Shown one piece after another: positions 18,084-27,390 of a stretch of DNA of 64,000 nucleotides (positions are counted from its first letter, which is position 1; each line of letters opens with the position of its first letter). The position numbers and the translations under genes were made by a program. Source of the stretch: Nakamurella alba. GTDB taxonomy: Bacteria > Actinomycetota > Actinomycetes > Mycobacteriales > Nakamurellaceae. Below the pieces are notes generated by a model, which was given only the letters and a program-made list of their open reading frames with translations, was not told the DNA's origin and did not search any database. The stretch is from NCBI RefSeq assembly GCF_009707545.1, contig NZ_WLYK01000001.1:1364001-1428000 (forward strand), in the 5' to 3' direction.

Positions 18084-18488
18084 ATGAGTGCTGAGGCCGA
18101 ACCCAGTTGGCCCGGACGGCGTCTCGGCCTTCCGGAGACCGGTGTGACGTCCGTCGCGGGCATGGGTTCGAAGGTCGGCGCGTTCCTGATCGACATCGTG
18201 CTGGCCGGCGGCATCGCGCTGCTGTTCACCCGCCCCGAACTGCCCCGCAACTGGAGTCTGATCACCTGGGCGGTGATGACGGTGATCACCGTCGCGGTGC
18301 TCGGGTACACGCCCGGTCAGGGCCTGCTGGGCATCCGGGTGGCGCCGCTCGGCCGGACCTACGTCGGCCTCTGGGCGATCCCGCGCACCGCGCTGATCTT
18401 CCTCGTCGTGCCGCCGCTGGTCACCGACCCCGACGGCCGCGGATGGCACGACCGGCTCTGCCGCACGGTCGTCGTTCGCATGCGCTGA
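18084..18488 (+). CDS. RDD family membrane protein
   Basis: A 134-residue integral membrane protein of the RDD superfamily. GMGSKVGAFLIDIVLAGGIALLF carries the first helix with the conserved Asp (the R/D positions are partly changed to K/D). A second helix follows (SLITWAVMTVITVAVLGYTPGQGLLGIRV) and a third ends VVPPLVTDPDGRGWHDRLCRTVVV, with the typical GWHDRL motif. RDD proteins next to glnA and DUF4191 are common in actinobacteria; the function is unknown, and some relatives act in ion exchange. Confidence 0.87.
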   Translation: MSAEAEPSWPGRRLGLPETGVTSVAGMGSKVGAFLIDIVLAGGIALLFTRPELPRNWSLITWAVMTVITVAVLGYTPGQGLLGIRVAPLGRTYVGLWAIPRTALIFLVVPPLVTDPDGRGWHDRLCRTVVVRMR

Positions 18489-18501
18489 CCGCACCTCCCT
18501 G

Positions 18502-18769
18502 GGCGCGAGGATCAAAGTCCTCGACGCGTGTGAAGGTGCCGTCTTTGGGGCGGATGTGACAGGCGTCAACACTTTCGTACGCGCGGCCGGGCTCGACGCT
18601 GCGCCCAAGCCTGAAGCGCCGCATGAGAGCCCTCCCACAGTGACGACCTGCTGTCACTGCCAGGCCGAGGTGCTCCGACACCGGCTGCGCGCAGGAAGTT
18701 GTCGCCGTTGGGACTGATGGGACAGTCGTCAACAACTTCGTGCGCGTCGAGGAAGTTGATCCTCGCGCC
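18502..18769. repeat. 268-bp composite inverted-repeat element (MITE-like)
   Basis: Terminal inverted repeats of 27 bases (18502-18528 and 18743-18769) match at 25 of 27 positions, and each arm can itself fold (CGCGAGGA with TCCTCG plus a one-base bulge). Inside, two related segments of about 55 bases (near 18529-18588 and 18690-18742) repeat in direct orientation, sharing GACAG-CGTCAACA and CTTCGT-like cores, and each can form a hairpin from GAAG..TG and CA..CTTC. A small AGTGAC/GTCACT hairpin sits in the centre (18639-18658). No open frame is convincing. It occupies the gap between the convergent RDD and DUF4191 genes. Confidence 0.75.
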
Positions 18770-18785
18770 GGGTGGGGGCGGGGTG

Positions 18786-19547
18786 TCAGCGGGCCTTGCG
18801 GGTGGCGCGCTGCATGTTGCGCATCTTCGCCCCGGCGGGCATCGGGCCCTTGGGCATGCCGGCGGCGAGGGAGGTCTTGGCCAGGGATGCCAGGCGGGTG
18901 TCGAGCTCGGAGACCTCGGAGGGGGAGATGTTGCGCGGCAACCGCATCAGCGAGGGGTTGAGCTTTTTCAGCGGGGTCTGGCCCTCGTCGTGGCCGACGA
19001 TGATGTCGTAGATCGGGGTCTTCTCGCCGACGACGCGGGCGATGCGCTTCTTCTCCTGCGCGAGCAGCGGCTTGACCCGGTGCGGGGCGCCCTCGCCGAT
19101 CAGGATCACGCCGGGGCGGCCGATGACCCGGTGCACCGCGTCGAGCTGGGTGGTGCCGGCAACGGCCGGGGTGATCCGCCAGCGCCCGCGCAGGTTGTTC
19201 TGCAGCGACCAGGCCGCGGCGCCGGGGGTGCCGTCGGCCTGCTTGTAGACGTTGGACTGCACCCGCCGCGCGAACACGATCATGGCGACGAGGACGCCCA
19301 TGATCACGCCGAAGATCAGACCGATCCACCAGGTGAAGGTGAGCAGGCCGATCCCGGTACCGATCGCCGCGACGATCAGGAAGGTGCCGATCAGGATCGG
19401 GAGGAGCTTCTTGTCCTCCTTGCGCTGCATCTGGAACGCCTGCCAGATCTGACTCCAGCGTTCCTTGCGCGCCGCCTTCGAAGCGACCTTCGCTGCCTTC
19501 TTCTCCTCCTTGGAGACGGCAGCACCACCTGACTTGCTCTTGGCCAT
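18786..19547 (-). CDS. DUF4191 membrane protein
   Basis: A 253-residue protein of the actinobacterial DUF4191 family (Rv2219-like), usually located between lipA and glnA. The first 35 residues are Lys/Ala-rich (MAKSKSGGAAVSKEEKKAAKVASK). Two adjacent membrane helices (LLPILIGTFLIVAAIGTGIG and WIGLIFGVIMGVLVAMIVFA) lie at about residues 48-92. A soluble C-terminal domain follows, with DGTPGAAAWSLQNNLRGRWR and RPGVILIGEGAP. It ends in a Met/Arg-rich basic tail. Function unknown. Same strand as lipA. Confidence 0.9.
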   Translation of the reverse strand: MAKSKSGGAAVSKEEKKAAKVASKAARKERWSQIWQAFQMQRKEDKKLLPILIGTFLIVAAIGTGIGLLTFTWWIGLIFGVIMGVLVAMIVFARRVQSNVYKQADGTPGAAAWSLQNNLRGRWRITPAVAGTTQLDAVHRVIGRPGVILIGEGAPHRVKPLLAQEKKRIARVVGEKTPIYDIIVGHDEGQTPLKKLNPSLMRLPRNISPSEVSELDTRLASLAKTSLAAGMPKGPMPAGAKMRNMQRATRKAR

Positions 19548-19580
19548 AGCGCACAGGATACGTCCGCCGGGCCCACATCA

Positions 19581-19616
19581 AGGACCGAGCGGTCCTCACA
19601 TCCAGGACCGAGCGGT
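19581..19616. repeat. Two tandem GGACCGAGCGGT repeats upstream of the DUF4191 gene
   Basis: AGGACCGAGCGGT occurs at 19581 and again at 19604 (23-bp period). The first copy extends to a perfect palindrome AGGACCGAGCGGTCCT. They lie in the 92-base gap between lipA and the DUF4191 gene and may be a regulator site; no known consensus was recognised. Confidence 0.4.
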
Positions 19617-19639
19617 TCACACCCGTGGTAGGGAAGTCC

Positions 19640-20569
19640 TCACACCTGGGAGCGGGCGGCCTCCGCCTGCCGGTAGAGGGTGCCGGCGCGGTAGGACGAG
19701 CGGACCAGCGGCCCGGACATCACTCCGAGGAAGCCGATCCGCTCGGCCTCCTCCCGCAGTTCGACGAACTCGTCCGGCTTCACCCAGCGCTCGATGGGGT
19801 GGTGCCGCGGGGTGGGCCGCAGGTACTGGGTGATGGTGACCAGGTCGCAGCCCGCCTCGCGCATGTCGAGCAGCGCCTGGGAGATCTCCTCGCGGGTCTC
19901 GCCCATACCGAGGATCAGGTTCGACTTGGTGACCATGCCGGCCGCCCGGGCCTGCGAGATGACGTCCAGCGAGCGCTCGTAGGTGAACGCCGGCCGGATC
20001 CGCTTGAAGATCCGCGGCACCGTCTCCAGGTTGTGCGCGAACACCTCGGGCTTCGCGTCGAACACCTGCTGCAGCAGGTCGGCCTTGCCGGAGAAGTCCG
20101 GCGTCAGGATCTCCACGCCCGTCTGCGGGGCCAGCTCGTGCACCTTGCGGATCGTCTCCGCGTAGAGCCAGGCGCCCTCGTCCGGCAGGTCGTCGCGGGT
20201 GACGCCGGTGATCGTCGCGTAGCGCAGGTCCATCGTGGCGATCGATTCGGCCACCCGACGCGGCTCGTCCCGGTCCAGTTCGCCGGGCTTGCCGGTGTCG
20301 ATCAGGCAGAAGTCGCAGCGCCGGGTGCACTGGTCGCCACCGATGAGGAAGGTGGCCTCCCGGTCCTCCCAGCACTCGTAGATGTTCGGGCAGCCGGCCT
20401 CCTGGCAGACCGTGTGCAGCCCTTCGCGTTTCACCAGGTTCTGCAGCGAGTTGAACTCCGGTCCGGTCTTCATCCGGGTGCGGATCCACTCCGGTTTCCG
20501 TTCCACCGGGACGGCAGCGTTGCGGACCTCGAGCCGCAGCAGCTTGCGACCGGCCGGAGCATCACTCAC
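19640..20569 (-). CDS. lipA: Lipoyl synthase
   Basis: Radical SAM enzyme inserting two sulfurs into protein-bound octanoyl groups to make lipoate. 309 residues. The auxiliary-cluster cysteines are Cys55, Cys60 and Cys66 ([12 protein letters not shown]), and the radical-SAM motif CTRRCDFC gives Cys81, Cys85 and Cys88. The late RSSYRAG motif supplies the conserved serine ligand region. The start ATG overlaps the stop of the upstream Lys/Ala-rich gene by 4 bases, so the two are coupled; lipB is the next gene upstream, giving the order lipB - unknown - lipA. Confidence 0.97.
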   Translation of the reverse strand: MSDAPAGRKLLRLEVRNAAVPVERKPEWIRTRMKTGPEFNSLQNLVKREGLHTVCQEAGCPNIYECWEDREATFLIGGDQCTRRCDFCLIDTGKPGELDRDEPRRVAESIATMDLRYATITGVTRDDLPDEGAWLYAETIRKVHELAPQTGVEILTPDFSGKADLLQQVFDAKPEVFAHNLETVPRIFKRIRPAFTYERSLDVISQARAAGMVTKSNLILGMGETREEISQALLDMREAGCDLVTITQYLRPTPRHHPIERWVKPDEFVELREEAERIGFLGVMSGPLVRSSYRAGTLYRQAEAARSQV

Positions 20570-21411
20570 TTGCTGTCGCTCGCCTTCGGCGCGGCGGTGC
20601 GGGTGCGGGGGGCCGGCTTCGGCTTGGCGGCCTCGGCGGCGTCCTTCGCATCCGCGGCCGCGTCCTTGACATCGTCCGCGGCGTCCTTCAGGTCGTCGAC
20701 CTTGTCGGCCACGGCGTCCTTGACGTCCTCGACCTTGTCCGCCACCGCCTCCTTGACGTCCTCGACCTTGTCCGCCACCGCGTCCTTGACCTCGGCGGTC
20801 TTATCGACGACGGCGTCCTTCACCTCGGCGGCCTTCTCGACCACCGCGTCCTTCACCTCGGCGACCTTCTCCGCCACCGGCTTGGCCGGGGTGGTCGGCG
20901 CCGGGCGGGTCTCCGGTGCCGGCGGGGTGGGCGAGCGCAGGAACTTCACGGCCGCCGCGACGCCACCGGCCAGCGCGCCGAGCAGCAGGATGTTGCGCAC
21001 CGGGTGCTTCTTTTTGCCGGCCTTCTTCGCGGCCTTGTCGGCGAGCTTCGCGGCCTTGCGGTCGGCCTCGTGCGCGGCCGCAGCGGCCTTCGCGGCGACC
21101 ACGGCGGCACCGGCGAGGGCGCTCTTCTTCGCCGACGCGGTGCCCTTGGTGATCGAGTCCTGGGCCTTGGCCGAGCCCTTGGCCAGCGACTTCTGCGCAC
21201 GCTTCGCAGCCTTGGCGCGGGCCTTGCGGGTGCGGCGGTTCAGCTTCTCCGCCACTTCACCGGCCTTCTCGGCGACGTCGTGGGCGGCCCCGGTGGCGAA
21301 GGTCGCGACCTTGCCGGCGACCTCGGTGGCCTGGTCGGCGACCTTCTCCGCCACCTTCTCGGCCTTCTCCGCCAGATCGTGGGCGGCCGAACCGGCCGTC
21401 GTCTTGCTCAT
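20566..21411 (-). CDS. Lys/Ala-rich membrane protein with 11-residue LEA-like repeats
   Basis: A 281-residue low-complexity protein. ATG 21411 has GAGGAG 7 bases upstream; an in-frame upstream start at 21522 would add a QQDQRA-repeat leader without a ribosome site. Residues 11-136 are Ala/Lys/Glu-rich helix, turning strongly basic ([14 protein letters not shown]). Residues 140-158 form one membrane helix ([19 protein letters not shown]). A Pro-rich linker follows, then six 11-residue units of the type (D/E)K-V/A-x-EVKDAV-x at residues 181-246, like LEA group 3 or apolipoprotein amphipathic helices. Not recognised as a named family. Coupled to lipA by an ATGA overlap. Confidence 0.7.
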   Translation of the reverse strand: MSKTTAGSAAHDLAEKAEKVAEKVADQATEVAGKVATFATGAAHDVAEKAGEVAEKLNRRTRKARAKAAKRAQKSLAKGSAKAQDSITKGTASAKKSALAGAAVVAAKAAAAAHEADRKAAKLADKAAKKAGKKKHPVRNILLLGALAGGVAAAVKFLRSPTPPAPETRPAPTTPAKPVAEKVAEVKDAVVEKAAEVKDAVVDKTAEVKDAVADKVEDVKEAVADKVEDVKDAVADKVDDLKDAADDVKDAAADAKDAAEAAKPKPAPRTRTAAPKASDSK

Positions 21412-21550
21412 CCCTGCGCTCCTCGCTCGTTGATCCTGCTGCGCTCGTTGGTCCTGCTGGACGGGCTGTGCCCGGGTGTCCTGTGCGGACATTGCCCGGG
21501 TGTCCGGTTCCTCGTGCTGCATGCCTGGCCCACCATCCTGCCCGATCGCC

Positions 21551-22279
21551 TCAGCGGGCGAGCGCCGGGTCGAGGTCCCAGGTCACCCCCGCCGGGACGG
21601 CGGGCCGGTGCAGGTCCCTGTCCTGGATCGGGAGTTCCCCGTCCAGCGCCTGCCGAACCCGTCGCGCCGTGGTGGTGAGCACCTCGTCGACGGTGACGCG
21701 CCGCCCCAGTTCGGCGCTGAGCGAGGTCACTCCGACATCGGTGAGGCCGCACGGGACGATCCGGTCGTAGGCCGCCAGGTCCGGATCGCAGTTGAGCGCG
21801 AAGCCGTGCATCGAGACGCCGCGGGTGACGCGGATGCCGATCGCGCAGATCTTCCGTTCCTGCTTGATGCCGTCCGCCGGTAGCCAGACCCCGCTGCGGC
21901 CCGGGACCCGACCGGTGCCGGTCAGCCCCAGGTCCTCGCAGACGGCGATGATCGCCTGCTCCAGGGCACCGACGTAGCCGACGACGTCCTTCGGATCGCT
22001 CAGCCCGACGATCGGGTAGCCGACGAGCTGACCCGGTCCGTGCCAGGTGATCCGGCCGCCGCGATCGACCTCGACCACCGGGGTGCCGTCCACCGGGCGG
22101 TCCTCGGGGCGGGTGCGTTTGCCGGCGGTGTAGACCGGCGGGTGGGTGAGCAGCAGCACCGTGTCCGGGCCGAGCCCGTCGGCGCGGGCGGCGGCCAGCT
22201 CACGCTGCCGGTCCCATGCGGTGGGGTAGTCCACGTCCCCGGCCTCGATGATCTCCAGGGGAACGGCGCGATCTCGCAT
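21551..22279 (-). CDS. lipB: Octanoyl-[acyl carrier protein]:protein N-octanoyltransferase
   Basis: Transfers octanoate from acyl carrier protein to lipoyl domains, the first step of de novo lipoylation. 242 residues. Core motifs are [40 protein letters not shown], the catalytic Lys143 in [10 protein letters not shown] and the catalytic Cys177 in [15 protein letters not shown] minus-strand -10 (TACGGT, 22286-22291) lies 6 bases before the ATG, so the message is probably leaderless. It is divergent from the membrane kinase gene. Confidence 0.95.
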   Translation of the reverse strand: MRDRAVPLEIIEAGDVDYPTAWDRQRELAAARADGLGPDTVLLLTHPPVYTAGKRTRPEDRPVDGTPVVEVDRGGRITWHGPGQLVGYPIVGLSDPKDVVGYVGALEQAIIAVCEDLGLTGTGRVPGRSGVWLPADGIKQERKICAIGIRVTRGVSMHGFALNCDPDLAAYDRIVPCGLTDVGVTSLSAELGRRVTVDEVLTTTARRVRQALDGELPIQDRDLHRPAVPAGVTWDLDPALAR

Positions 22280-22285
22280 GCGGAC

Positions 22286-22291
22286 ACCGTA
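22286..22291 (-). promoter_or_regulatory. -10 element of leaderless promoter for lipB
   Basis: Reads TACGGT on the minus strand, 6 bases upstream of ATG 22279. It shares a 103-base divergent region with the kinase promoter. Confidence 0.45.
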
Positions 22292-22368
22292 CGCCGACCT
22301 GTGGACGGCTCCGACCGCCCCTCGTCAGGGGATTGTGGACAACCCGGATCCGCAGTCGGGGAAGTGGC

Positions 22369-22374
22369 TAGCGT
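22369..22374 (+). promoter_or_regulatory. -10 element for the membrane kinase gene
   Basis: TAGCGT lies 8 bases before ATG 22383, consistent with a leaderless message. Confidence 0.4.
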
Positions 22375-22382
22375 GCTTGCGC

Positions 22383-24083
22383 ATGGGGGAGAGCACAGGG
22401 GAGAACCCGGTGGAGACACCAGGGGTGGCAGGCGGTTCCGAGCTGGGCGGGTACCGCATTGAGGAGGAGATCGGTCGCGGCGGGTCGGCGGTGGTGCACC
22501 GCGGGGTGCAGTCGTCGACCGGCCGGGCGGTCGCGCTCAAGATCGTCCCGGTCGACCGCCGGGACGAGCTGGACCGGGAGGCGGCGGTGGCCGCGGCCAT
22601 CGGTCACGCGCACCTCCCGGAGGTGCTCGGTGTGGTCGCCGACGATCACCGGGCGGCGTTGGTCACCGAGTTCGCCGCGGGCGGATCGCTGGCCGGGTTG
22701 CTCGAGCGGCGCGGTCGGCTGCGCCCCGGTGAGCTGCTGACCGTGCTGCTGCCGGTGCTCTCGGTGCTGGCGGTCGCCCACGGCCGGGGGATGGTGCACG
22801 GCGACGTCTCCGCGGGCAACATCCTGTTCGACCGCATCGGCCGGCCGCTGCTGGCCGATCTCGGCGCCGCCCGCGCGGCGCTCGGGGACGGGTCGGAGGT
22901 CTCGCTGACTGCGGCCGATGCCGCCCCGGAGGTGGCCCGCGGCGGTGTGCCGACGGCCGGCGCCGACCTGTTCGCGCTCGGGTCCGTCGCGCTGGCCTGC
23001 CTCACCGGACGTCACGCCTGGCCCGCGGACGACCTGCGCGACGTGCTCATCCAGTCCACGGCCGGGCAGTGGCCGGACCCCGGTGACGAGGGCGAGGACT
23101 GGCCGGAGATCGCCGAGGTGATCCGCAACCTGCTCGACGCCGACCCGGACCGGCGCCCGCCGGCGGCCGGGGTGGTCCTCGAACTGAAGCGGTGCGGGAT
23201 CCCCGAGCCCATCGATCTGGCACTGGTTGACAGCACGGTGCCGGCGGAGGAGCGCGTCCGGCCGGCCGATCCGGAGCCCGCCGATCCGGGGCGGCTGACC
23301 CGGGCCGGACTGGTCACCCGGGCAAGGCGCGGCGATCCGCCGGTCGTCCCGGCCGGTCCCGTGATGCGCCGGACCCGGCGCTGGCGGCCGGTCGCCCTCG
23401 GCCTGGCCTGCGTGATCGTCGGGATCGGTGCCGTGCAGGCCGGCCTGTGGTGGGCGAACTGGGACACGGTGTCGCCCGCTTCGGCCGGCCCACCGGCAGC
23501 TGCGTCGTCGTCCGACTCGTCTGCTCCCTCGGTGTCGGCCATGGCGTCGGCATCGGTCCCGGCAACGACCACACCCGTTCCTGCCACCTCATCCGCACCA
23601 CCGTCGCCGTCGCCCGCACCACCGTCGAGCGCCCCGCCGTCGTCCGCCCCGCCGTCGTCGTCGCCACCGGCCGCGCAGCCCGATGCCGCCCCGGCCGACT
23701 GGGCGGCGGTGGTGCGAGAACTGGACGCTGCCCGGGCGCTGGCGCTGATCCGGCGGGACCCGGACCTGCTGGCCGCGGCGGAGGTGCCGGGATCGGCGGT
23801 GCACCGGGCGGACAGTGCTCTGATCGAGCAGCTGCTGGCACAGGACCGCCGGGTGAGCGGCGCCGCCCACCGGCTGGTCACCGCCAGCGCGCCCGGGTCG
23901 CCGGCGACCCACCGGGCGGCCACGGTGGAGGTCGCGGTGACCGACAGCCTCCCGGCCTATCAGGTGCTGGACCCGGCCGGCCGGTCCATCGGCAGCACCA
24001 CCGCGCGCGCCGACGCCCGGCGGATCCTGGTGCTCGAGGCCTCCCCGGACGGCTACCGGATCAGCGCGGTCCGCGAAGGCTGA
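22383..24083 (+). CDS. PknB-type serine/threonine protein kinase, single-pass membrane protein
   Basis: A 566-residue eukaryotic-like kinase. The glycine loop EEIGRGGSAVVHRG spans residues 28-41 and ATP-binding Lys53 lies in VALKIV. The catalytic loop is VHGDVSAGN with Asp141 and Asn146 (HGD instead of HRD), the metal motif is DLG (Asp159) instead of DFG, and an APE motif (AAPEVARG) is present. A membrane helix (VALGLACVIVGIGAVQAGLWW) follows near residue 345. Then comes a Ser/Pro/Thr-rich external stalk and a C-terminal domain of about 130 residues without PASTA repeats (AADWAAVVRELDAARALAL... to GYRISAVREG). Start by the -10 spacing. The ligand or partner is unknown. The HGD/DLG changes occur in active kinases, so activity is likely but not certain. 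Confidence 0.82.
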   Translation: MGESTGENPVETPGVAGGSELGGYRIEEEIGRGGSAVVHRGVQSSTGRAVALKIVPVDRRDELDREAAVAAAIGHAHLPEVLGVVADDHRAALVTEFAAGGSLAGLLERRGRLRPGELLTVLLPVLSVLAVAHGRGMVHGDVSAGNILFDRIGRPLLADLGAARAALGDGSEVSLTAADAAPEVARGGVPTAGADLFALGSVALACLTGRHAWPADDLRDVLIQSTAGQWPDPGDEGEDWPEIAEVIRNLLDADPDRRPPAAGVVLELKRCGIPEPIDLALVDSTVPAEERVRPADPEPADPGRLTRAGLVTRARRGDPPVVPAGPVMRRTRRWRPVALGLACVIVGIGAVQAGLWWANWDTVSPASAGPPAAASSSDSSAPSVSAMASASVPATTTPVPATSSAPPSPSPAPPSSAPPSSAPPSSSPPAAQPDAAPADWAAVVRELDAARALALIRRDPDLLAAAEVPGSAVHRADSALIEQLLAQDRRVSGAAHRLVTASAPGSPATHRAATVEVAVTDSLPAYQVLDPAGRSIGSTTARADARRILVLEASPDGYRISAVREG

Positions 24084-24168
24084 CGCCAGGGCAACACAAA
24101 CACCAGGGCAACACAGCGGGAGGAGCAGTGTCCGGTCCGAGCGGTGAAAGCAGGGTGCGCCGACTGGT

Positions 24169-24174
24169 TAGGCT
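24169..24174 (+). promoter_or_regulatory. -10 element for glyS
   Basis: TAGGCT gives a leader of about 47 bases before GTG 24228. The leader is too short for a T-box element and none was seen. Confidence 0.4.
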
Positions 24175-24227
24175 CGATGGGTGGACGCAAGCCTGTCGTC
24201 CGCACGTCACAACGAGGAGTTGCCGCC

Positions 24228-25622
24228 GTGGCCGCCGCGAAATCCGCAGACCGCATCGATGCCGTCGTCTCCCTGGCCAAGCGCCGGGGTCTGGTCTACC
24301 CGTCGGGTGAGATCTACGGCGGTACCAAGTCGGCGTGGGACTACGGTCCGCTCGGCGTCGAGCTGAAGGACAACATCAAGCGGCAGTGGTGGTCGTACAT
24401 GATCCGCTCCCGCGAGGACGTGGTCGGCCTGGACTCGTCGGTGATCCTGCCCCGGTCGGTGTGGGTGGCCTCCGGGCACGTCGCAGCGTTCGTCGACCCG
24501 CTGGTGGAATGCACCAACTGCCACAAGCGTTACCGGGCCGATCATCTCGAGGAGGAGTTCGAGGAGAAGAAGGGCCGCGCCCCGGAGAACGGCCTGGACG
24601 ACATCGCCTGCCCGAACTGCGGCACCCGGCACGCCTGGACCGAGCCCAAGGAGTTCAACGGGCTGCTGAAGACCTTCCTCGGCCCGGTCGAGGACGAGTC
24701 CGGCCTGCACTACCTGCGCCCGGAGACCGCCCAGGGCATCTTCGTCAACTACAACAACGTGGCCACTTCGTCGCGGAAGAAGCCGCCGTTCGGCATCGGC
24801 CAGATCGGCAAGTCGTTCCGCAACGAGATCACCCCGGGCAACTTCATCTTCCGCACCCGCGAGTTCGAGCAGATGGAGATGGAGTTCTTCGTCAAGCCCG
24901 GCACCGACGAGGAGTGGCACGAGTACTGGCTCGAGCAGCGGATGAACTGGTACACCGACCTCGGCATCGACCGGGACAACCTGCGCTTCTTCGAGCACCC
25001 GAAGGAGAAGCTGTCCCACTACTCGAAGCGCACCGTCGACATCGAGTACCGCTTCCACTTCGCCGGCAGCGAGTGGGGCGAGCTGGAGGGCATCGCCAAC
25101 CGGACCGACTTCGACCTCAAGACGCACTCCGAGCACTCCGGCAACGACCTGTCCTACTTCGACCAGGAGGCGGGCGAGCGCTGGACGCCGTACGTCATCG
25201 AGCCGGCGGCCGGTGTCGGCCGCCCGATGATGGCGTTCCTGCTGGAGGCCTACACCGAGGACGAGGCGCCGAACACCAAGGGCGGCGTGGACAAGCGGGT
25301 GGTGCTCAAGCTCGATCCGCGGCTGGCCCCGGTCAAGGCCGCGGTGCTGCCGCTGTCCCGCAATGCCGACCTGTCACCGGTGGCCAAGGATCTCGCCGCC
25401 GAGCTGCGGAAGTCCTGGAACATCGAGTTCGACGACGCCGGCCAGATCGGCCGCCGCTACCGGCGGCAGGACGAGATCGGCACGCCGTTCTGCATCACCG
25501 TCGACTTCGACACCGCCACCGACCAGGCCGTGACCATCCGCGAGCGGGATGCGATGACCCAGGAGCGGGTGGCGCTGGACCAGGTCCGCGGCTACCTCGC
25601 CGAGCGGCTCCAGGGTTCCTGA
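24228..25622 (+). CDS. glyS: Glycyl-tRNA synthetase (homodimeric type)
   Basis: Class II aminoacyl-tRNA synthetase charging tRNA-Gly. 464 residues from GTG 24228 (GAGGAG 8 bases before); upstream in-frame ATG codons would cross the promoter. [26 protein letters not shown] is the signature N-terminus. [44 protein letters not shown] and [20 protein letters not shown] are class II motifs. A four-cysteine insertion (CTNC and CPNC, about residues 95-139) suggests a zinc ribbon that many actinobacterial enzymes lack. A C-terminal anticodon-binding domain follows. Confidence 0.97.
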   Translation: MAAAKSADRIDAVVSLAKRRGLVYPSGEIYGGTKSAWDYGPLGVELKDNIKRQWWSYMIRSREDVVGLDSSVILPRSVWVASGHVAAFVDPLVECTNCHKRYRADHLEEEFEEKKGRAPENGLDDIACPNCGTRHAWTEPKEFNGLLKTFLGPVEDESGLHYLRPETAQGIFVNYNNVATSSRKKPPFGIGQIGKSFRNEITPGNFIFRTREFEQMEMEFFVKPGTDEEWHEYWLEQRMNWYTDLGIDRDNLRFFEHPKEKLSHYSKRTVDIEYRFHFAGSEWGELEGIANRTDFDLKTHSEHSGNDLSYFDQEAGERWTPYVIEPAAGVGRPMMAFLLEAYTEDEAPNTKGGVDKRVVLKLDPRLAPVKAAVLPLSRNADLSPVAKDLAAELRKSWNIEFDDAGQIGRRYRRQDEIGTPFCITVDFDTATDQAVTIRERDAMTQERVALDQVRGYLAERLQGS

Positions 25623-25647
25623 TCCCGGCCGGATACGCTGACAAAGA

Positions 25648-25681
25648 CTCCGCCCCGTGCCACCACAGGCACGGGGCGGAG
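25648..25681. terminator. Bidirectional hairpin terminator after glyS
   Basis: A perfect 14-bp GC-rich stem (left arm CTCCGCCCCGTGCC) with a 6-base ACCACA loop, 26 bases after the glyS stop and immediately before the stop of the convergent M1 peptidase gene at 25687. Confidence 0.82.
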
Positions 25682-25686
25682 CTGTC

Positions 25687-27312
25687 TCACCCGCCCAGGT
25701 TGCCCGGGTAGCGGAACTCCTGCGCGGGCACGGTGGTGCCGCGGAACCAGGCGTCGATGAAGTCGGTGAGGTCCGTGCCGGCCACCTGCGAGGTGTAGGC
25801 CGCCCACTCGTCGAAGGTGGCGTTGCGGCCGCGGTTGTCGGCGATCCAGCCCTTGAGCATCTGGAAGAACTTGTCGTCGCCCATCTCGGCCCGCAGCGCG
25901 TGCAGGGCCAGCGGTCCCCGGGTGTAGACCGCGCTGAACTCGTTGCCCGCACCCATGTCCACCAGCGGTGAGCTCCAGAACTGGCTGTCCCGCGCCACTG
26001 TCGCCATCTGAGCCTTCCAGACGGCGTCCAGGTCACGGTTCTCGGTGTCGGCGAACCAGATCCACGGCAGGTAGGAGGCGAAGCACTCGTTGAGGCAGAT
26101 GTCCGACCAGGTCTTCACGAACACGTCGTCGCCGAACCACTGGTGCGCCAGCTCGTGCACCACGGTGTCCTCGTCGACCCAGTTGGCGTACACCGGTCGG
26201 GTCGCCGTCTCGAGCGCGAACGGGATGGCCTCGCCGGTGTAGATGCCGCCGACGGAGTCGAACGGGTACTCGCCGAGGTAGGTCGTCAGCAGGTCGATGA
26301 TCGCGCCGGTGTCCTTGCTCAGCGCCTCGTACCGGGCGACGTCGCTGACCGGCGCGAAGGCGTTGACGATCGGGATCCCGGCCGAGGTGGTGCCGGTCGT
26401 GGTGGTGAACTTGTCGATGTACAGCGTGGTCAGGTAGGTCGGGATCTCCTCGGCCTGCACCCAGCGGCTGGTGGTCATGCCCGCCGGCGCACCGCCGTTG
26501 CTCTGCTGCTCGATGCCGTTGGAGATGACGTCCCAGCCGTCCGGCACCGTCACGGTGACGGCGAAGGTGGCCGGGTCGGACGGGTGCTCGTTCGCCGGGT
26601 ACCAGGCGGAGGCGGAGAACGGCTCGCCGAGGGCGAGTGCGCCGCCGGACTGGGTGCGGTACCAGCCGCCGTCGCCGAGGTTGGCGGTGCCACCCTCGAT
26701 CAGCTCCGGTGAGCCCCCGTACTCGACCACGATCGTCAGTTTCGATTCCGGCGCCAGGGGCGAGGCCGGCGTCACCATCAGCTCCGCACCGTCGTGCTCG
26801 ACGGTGGCCGCCTCACCGTTCACCGTCACCGCAGACGCCTCGAGCGTCGGCTGCAGGTCGAAGTTGAAGCGGCGCAGGTCCACGGCCTCGGTGACGCTGC
26901 CGGTGATGGTCGCGGTGCCGCTGAAGTCGTTGGTCTCCGGGTCGTAGGTGATCGCGAGGTCGTAGCCGTCCACCTGGTAGCCGCCGTTGCCGGCGGTCGG
27001 GTAGTACGGGTCGCCGATGCCGTCCGCGCCGATGCCGGAGCCGTCACCGGCCGACGACGTGGCCGTCGACGAGCCGGCGGTCGGCCGGGTGCTGATCCCG
27101 GGTGAGTCCGAGGAGGTGAGCGGCAGACCGGACGGCGGGGTGGTGATGCCGCCGGCGCCGGCCGACGTGCTGCTGACCGTCGACCCGGCAGAACCGCTCG
27201 TGGTGCCCCGGGCTGGCGAGCCGGACAGGGACGGGCTGCAGGCCGCCGCCGACAGCGTGGCCAGCGCCAGGGCGGTGGCGGAGAGGCGGCGTCGTCGGCG
27301 GTGCGTGATCAT
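25687..27312 (-). CDS. M1-family zinc metallopeptidase, predicted lipoprotein
   Basis: A 541-residue aminopeptidase N-like protein. ATG 27312 gives an Arg-rich signal peptide with lipobox SAAAC and Cys25; the longer open frame upstream is antisense to the YdcF gene. A Ser/Gly/Thr-rich linker (about residues 26-100) leads to the M1 beta domain. The zinc site is HELAHQW at 386-392 with the third ligand Glu409 in NECFA (HExxH-x18-E). The usual exopeptidase GAMEN motif is not obvious: the corresponding stretch reads IPFALETATRP, so peptide specificity may be unusual. Probably cell-surface peptide degradation. A terminator lies just after the stop. Confidence 0.88.
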   Translation of the reverse strand: MITHRRRRRLSATALALATLSAAACSPSLSGSPARGTTSGSAGSTVSSTSAGAGGITTPPSGLPLTSSDSPGISTRPTAGSSTATSSAGDGSGIGADGIGDPYYPTAGNGGYQVDGYDLAITYDPETNDFSGTATITGSVTEAVDLRRFNFDLQPTLEASAVTVNGEAATVEHDGAELMVTPASPLAPESKLTIVVEYGGSPELIEGGTANLGDGGWYRTQSGGALALGEPFSASAWYPANEHPSDPATFAVTVTVPDGWDVISNGIEQQSNGGAPAGMTTSRWVQAEEIPTYLTTLYIDKFTTTTGTTSAGIPIVNAFAPVSDVARYEALSKDTGAIIDLLTTYLGEYPFDSVGGIYTGEAIPFALETATRPVYANWVDEDTVVHELAHQWFGDDVFVKTWSDICLNECFASYLPWIWFADTENRDLDAVWKAQMATVARDSQFWSSPLVDMGAGNEFSAVYTRGPLALHALRAEMGDDKFFQMLKGWIADNRGRNATFDEWAAYTSQVAGTDLTDFIDAWFRGTTVPAQEFRYPGNLGG

Positions 27313-27390
27313 GCCGTCACGGTAACAACGCAGAACCGCTCGGACCGGCGGAATCTCGCAGGTCGTGCGGACCGGGGACGCGCTGCCTGG

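Noticed and set aside
24175-24227. T-box leader for glycyl-tRNA synthetase
   Set aside because: The leader is about 50 bases, with no specifier loop or anti-terminator.
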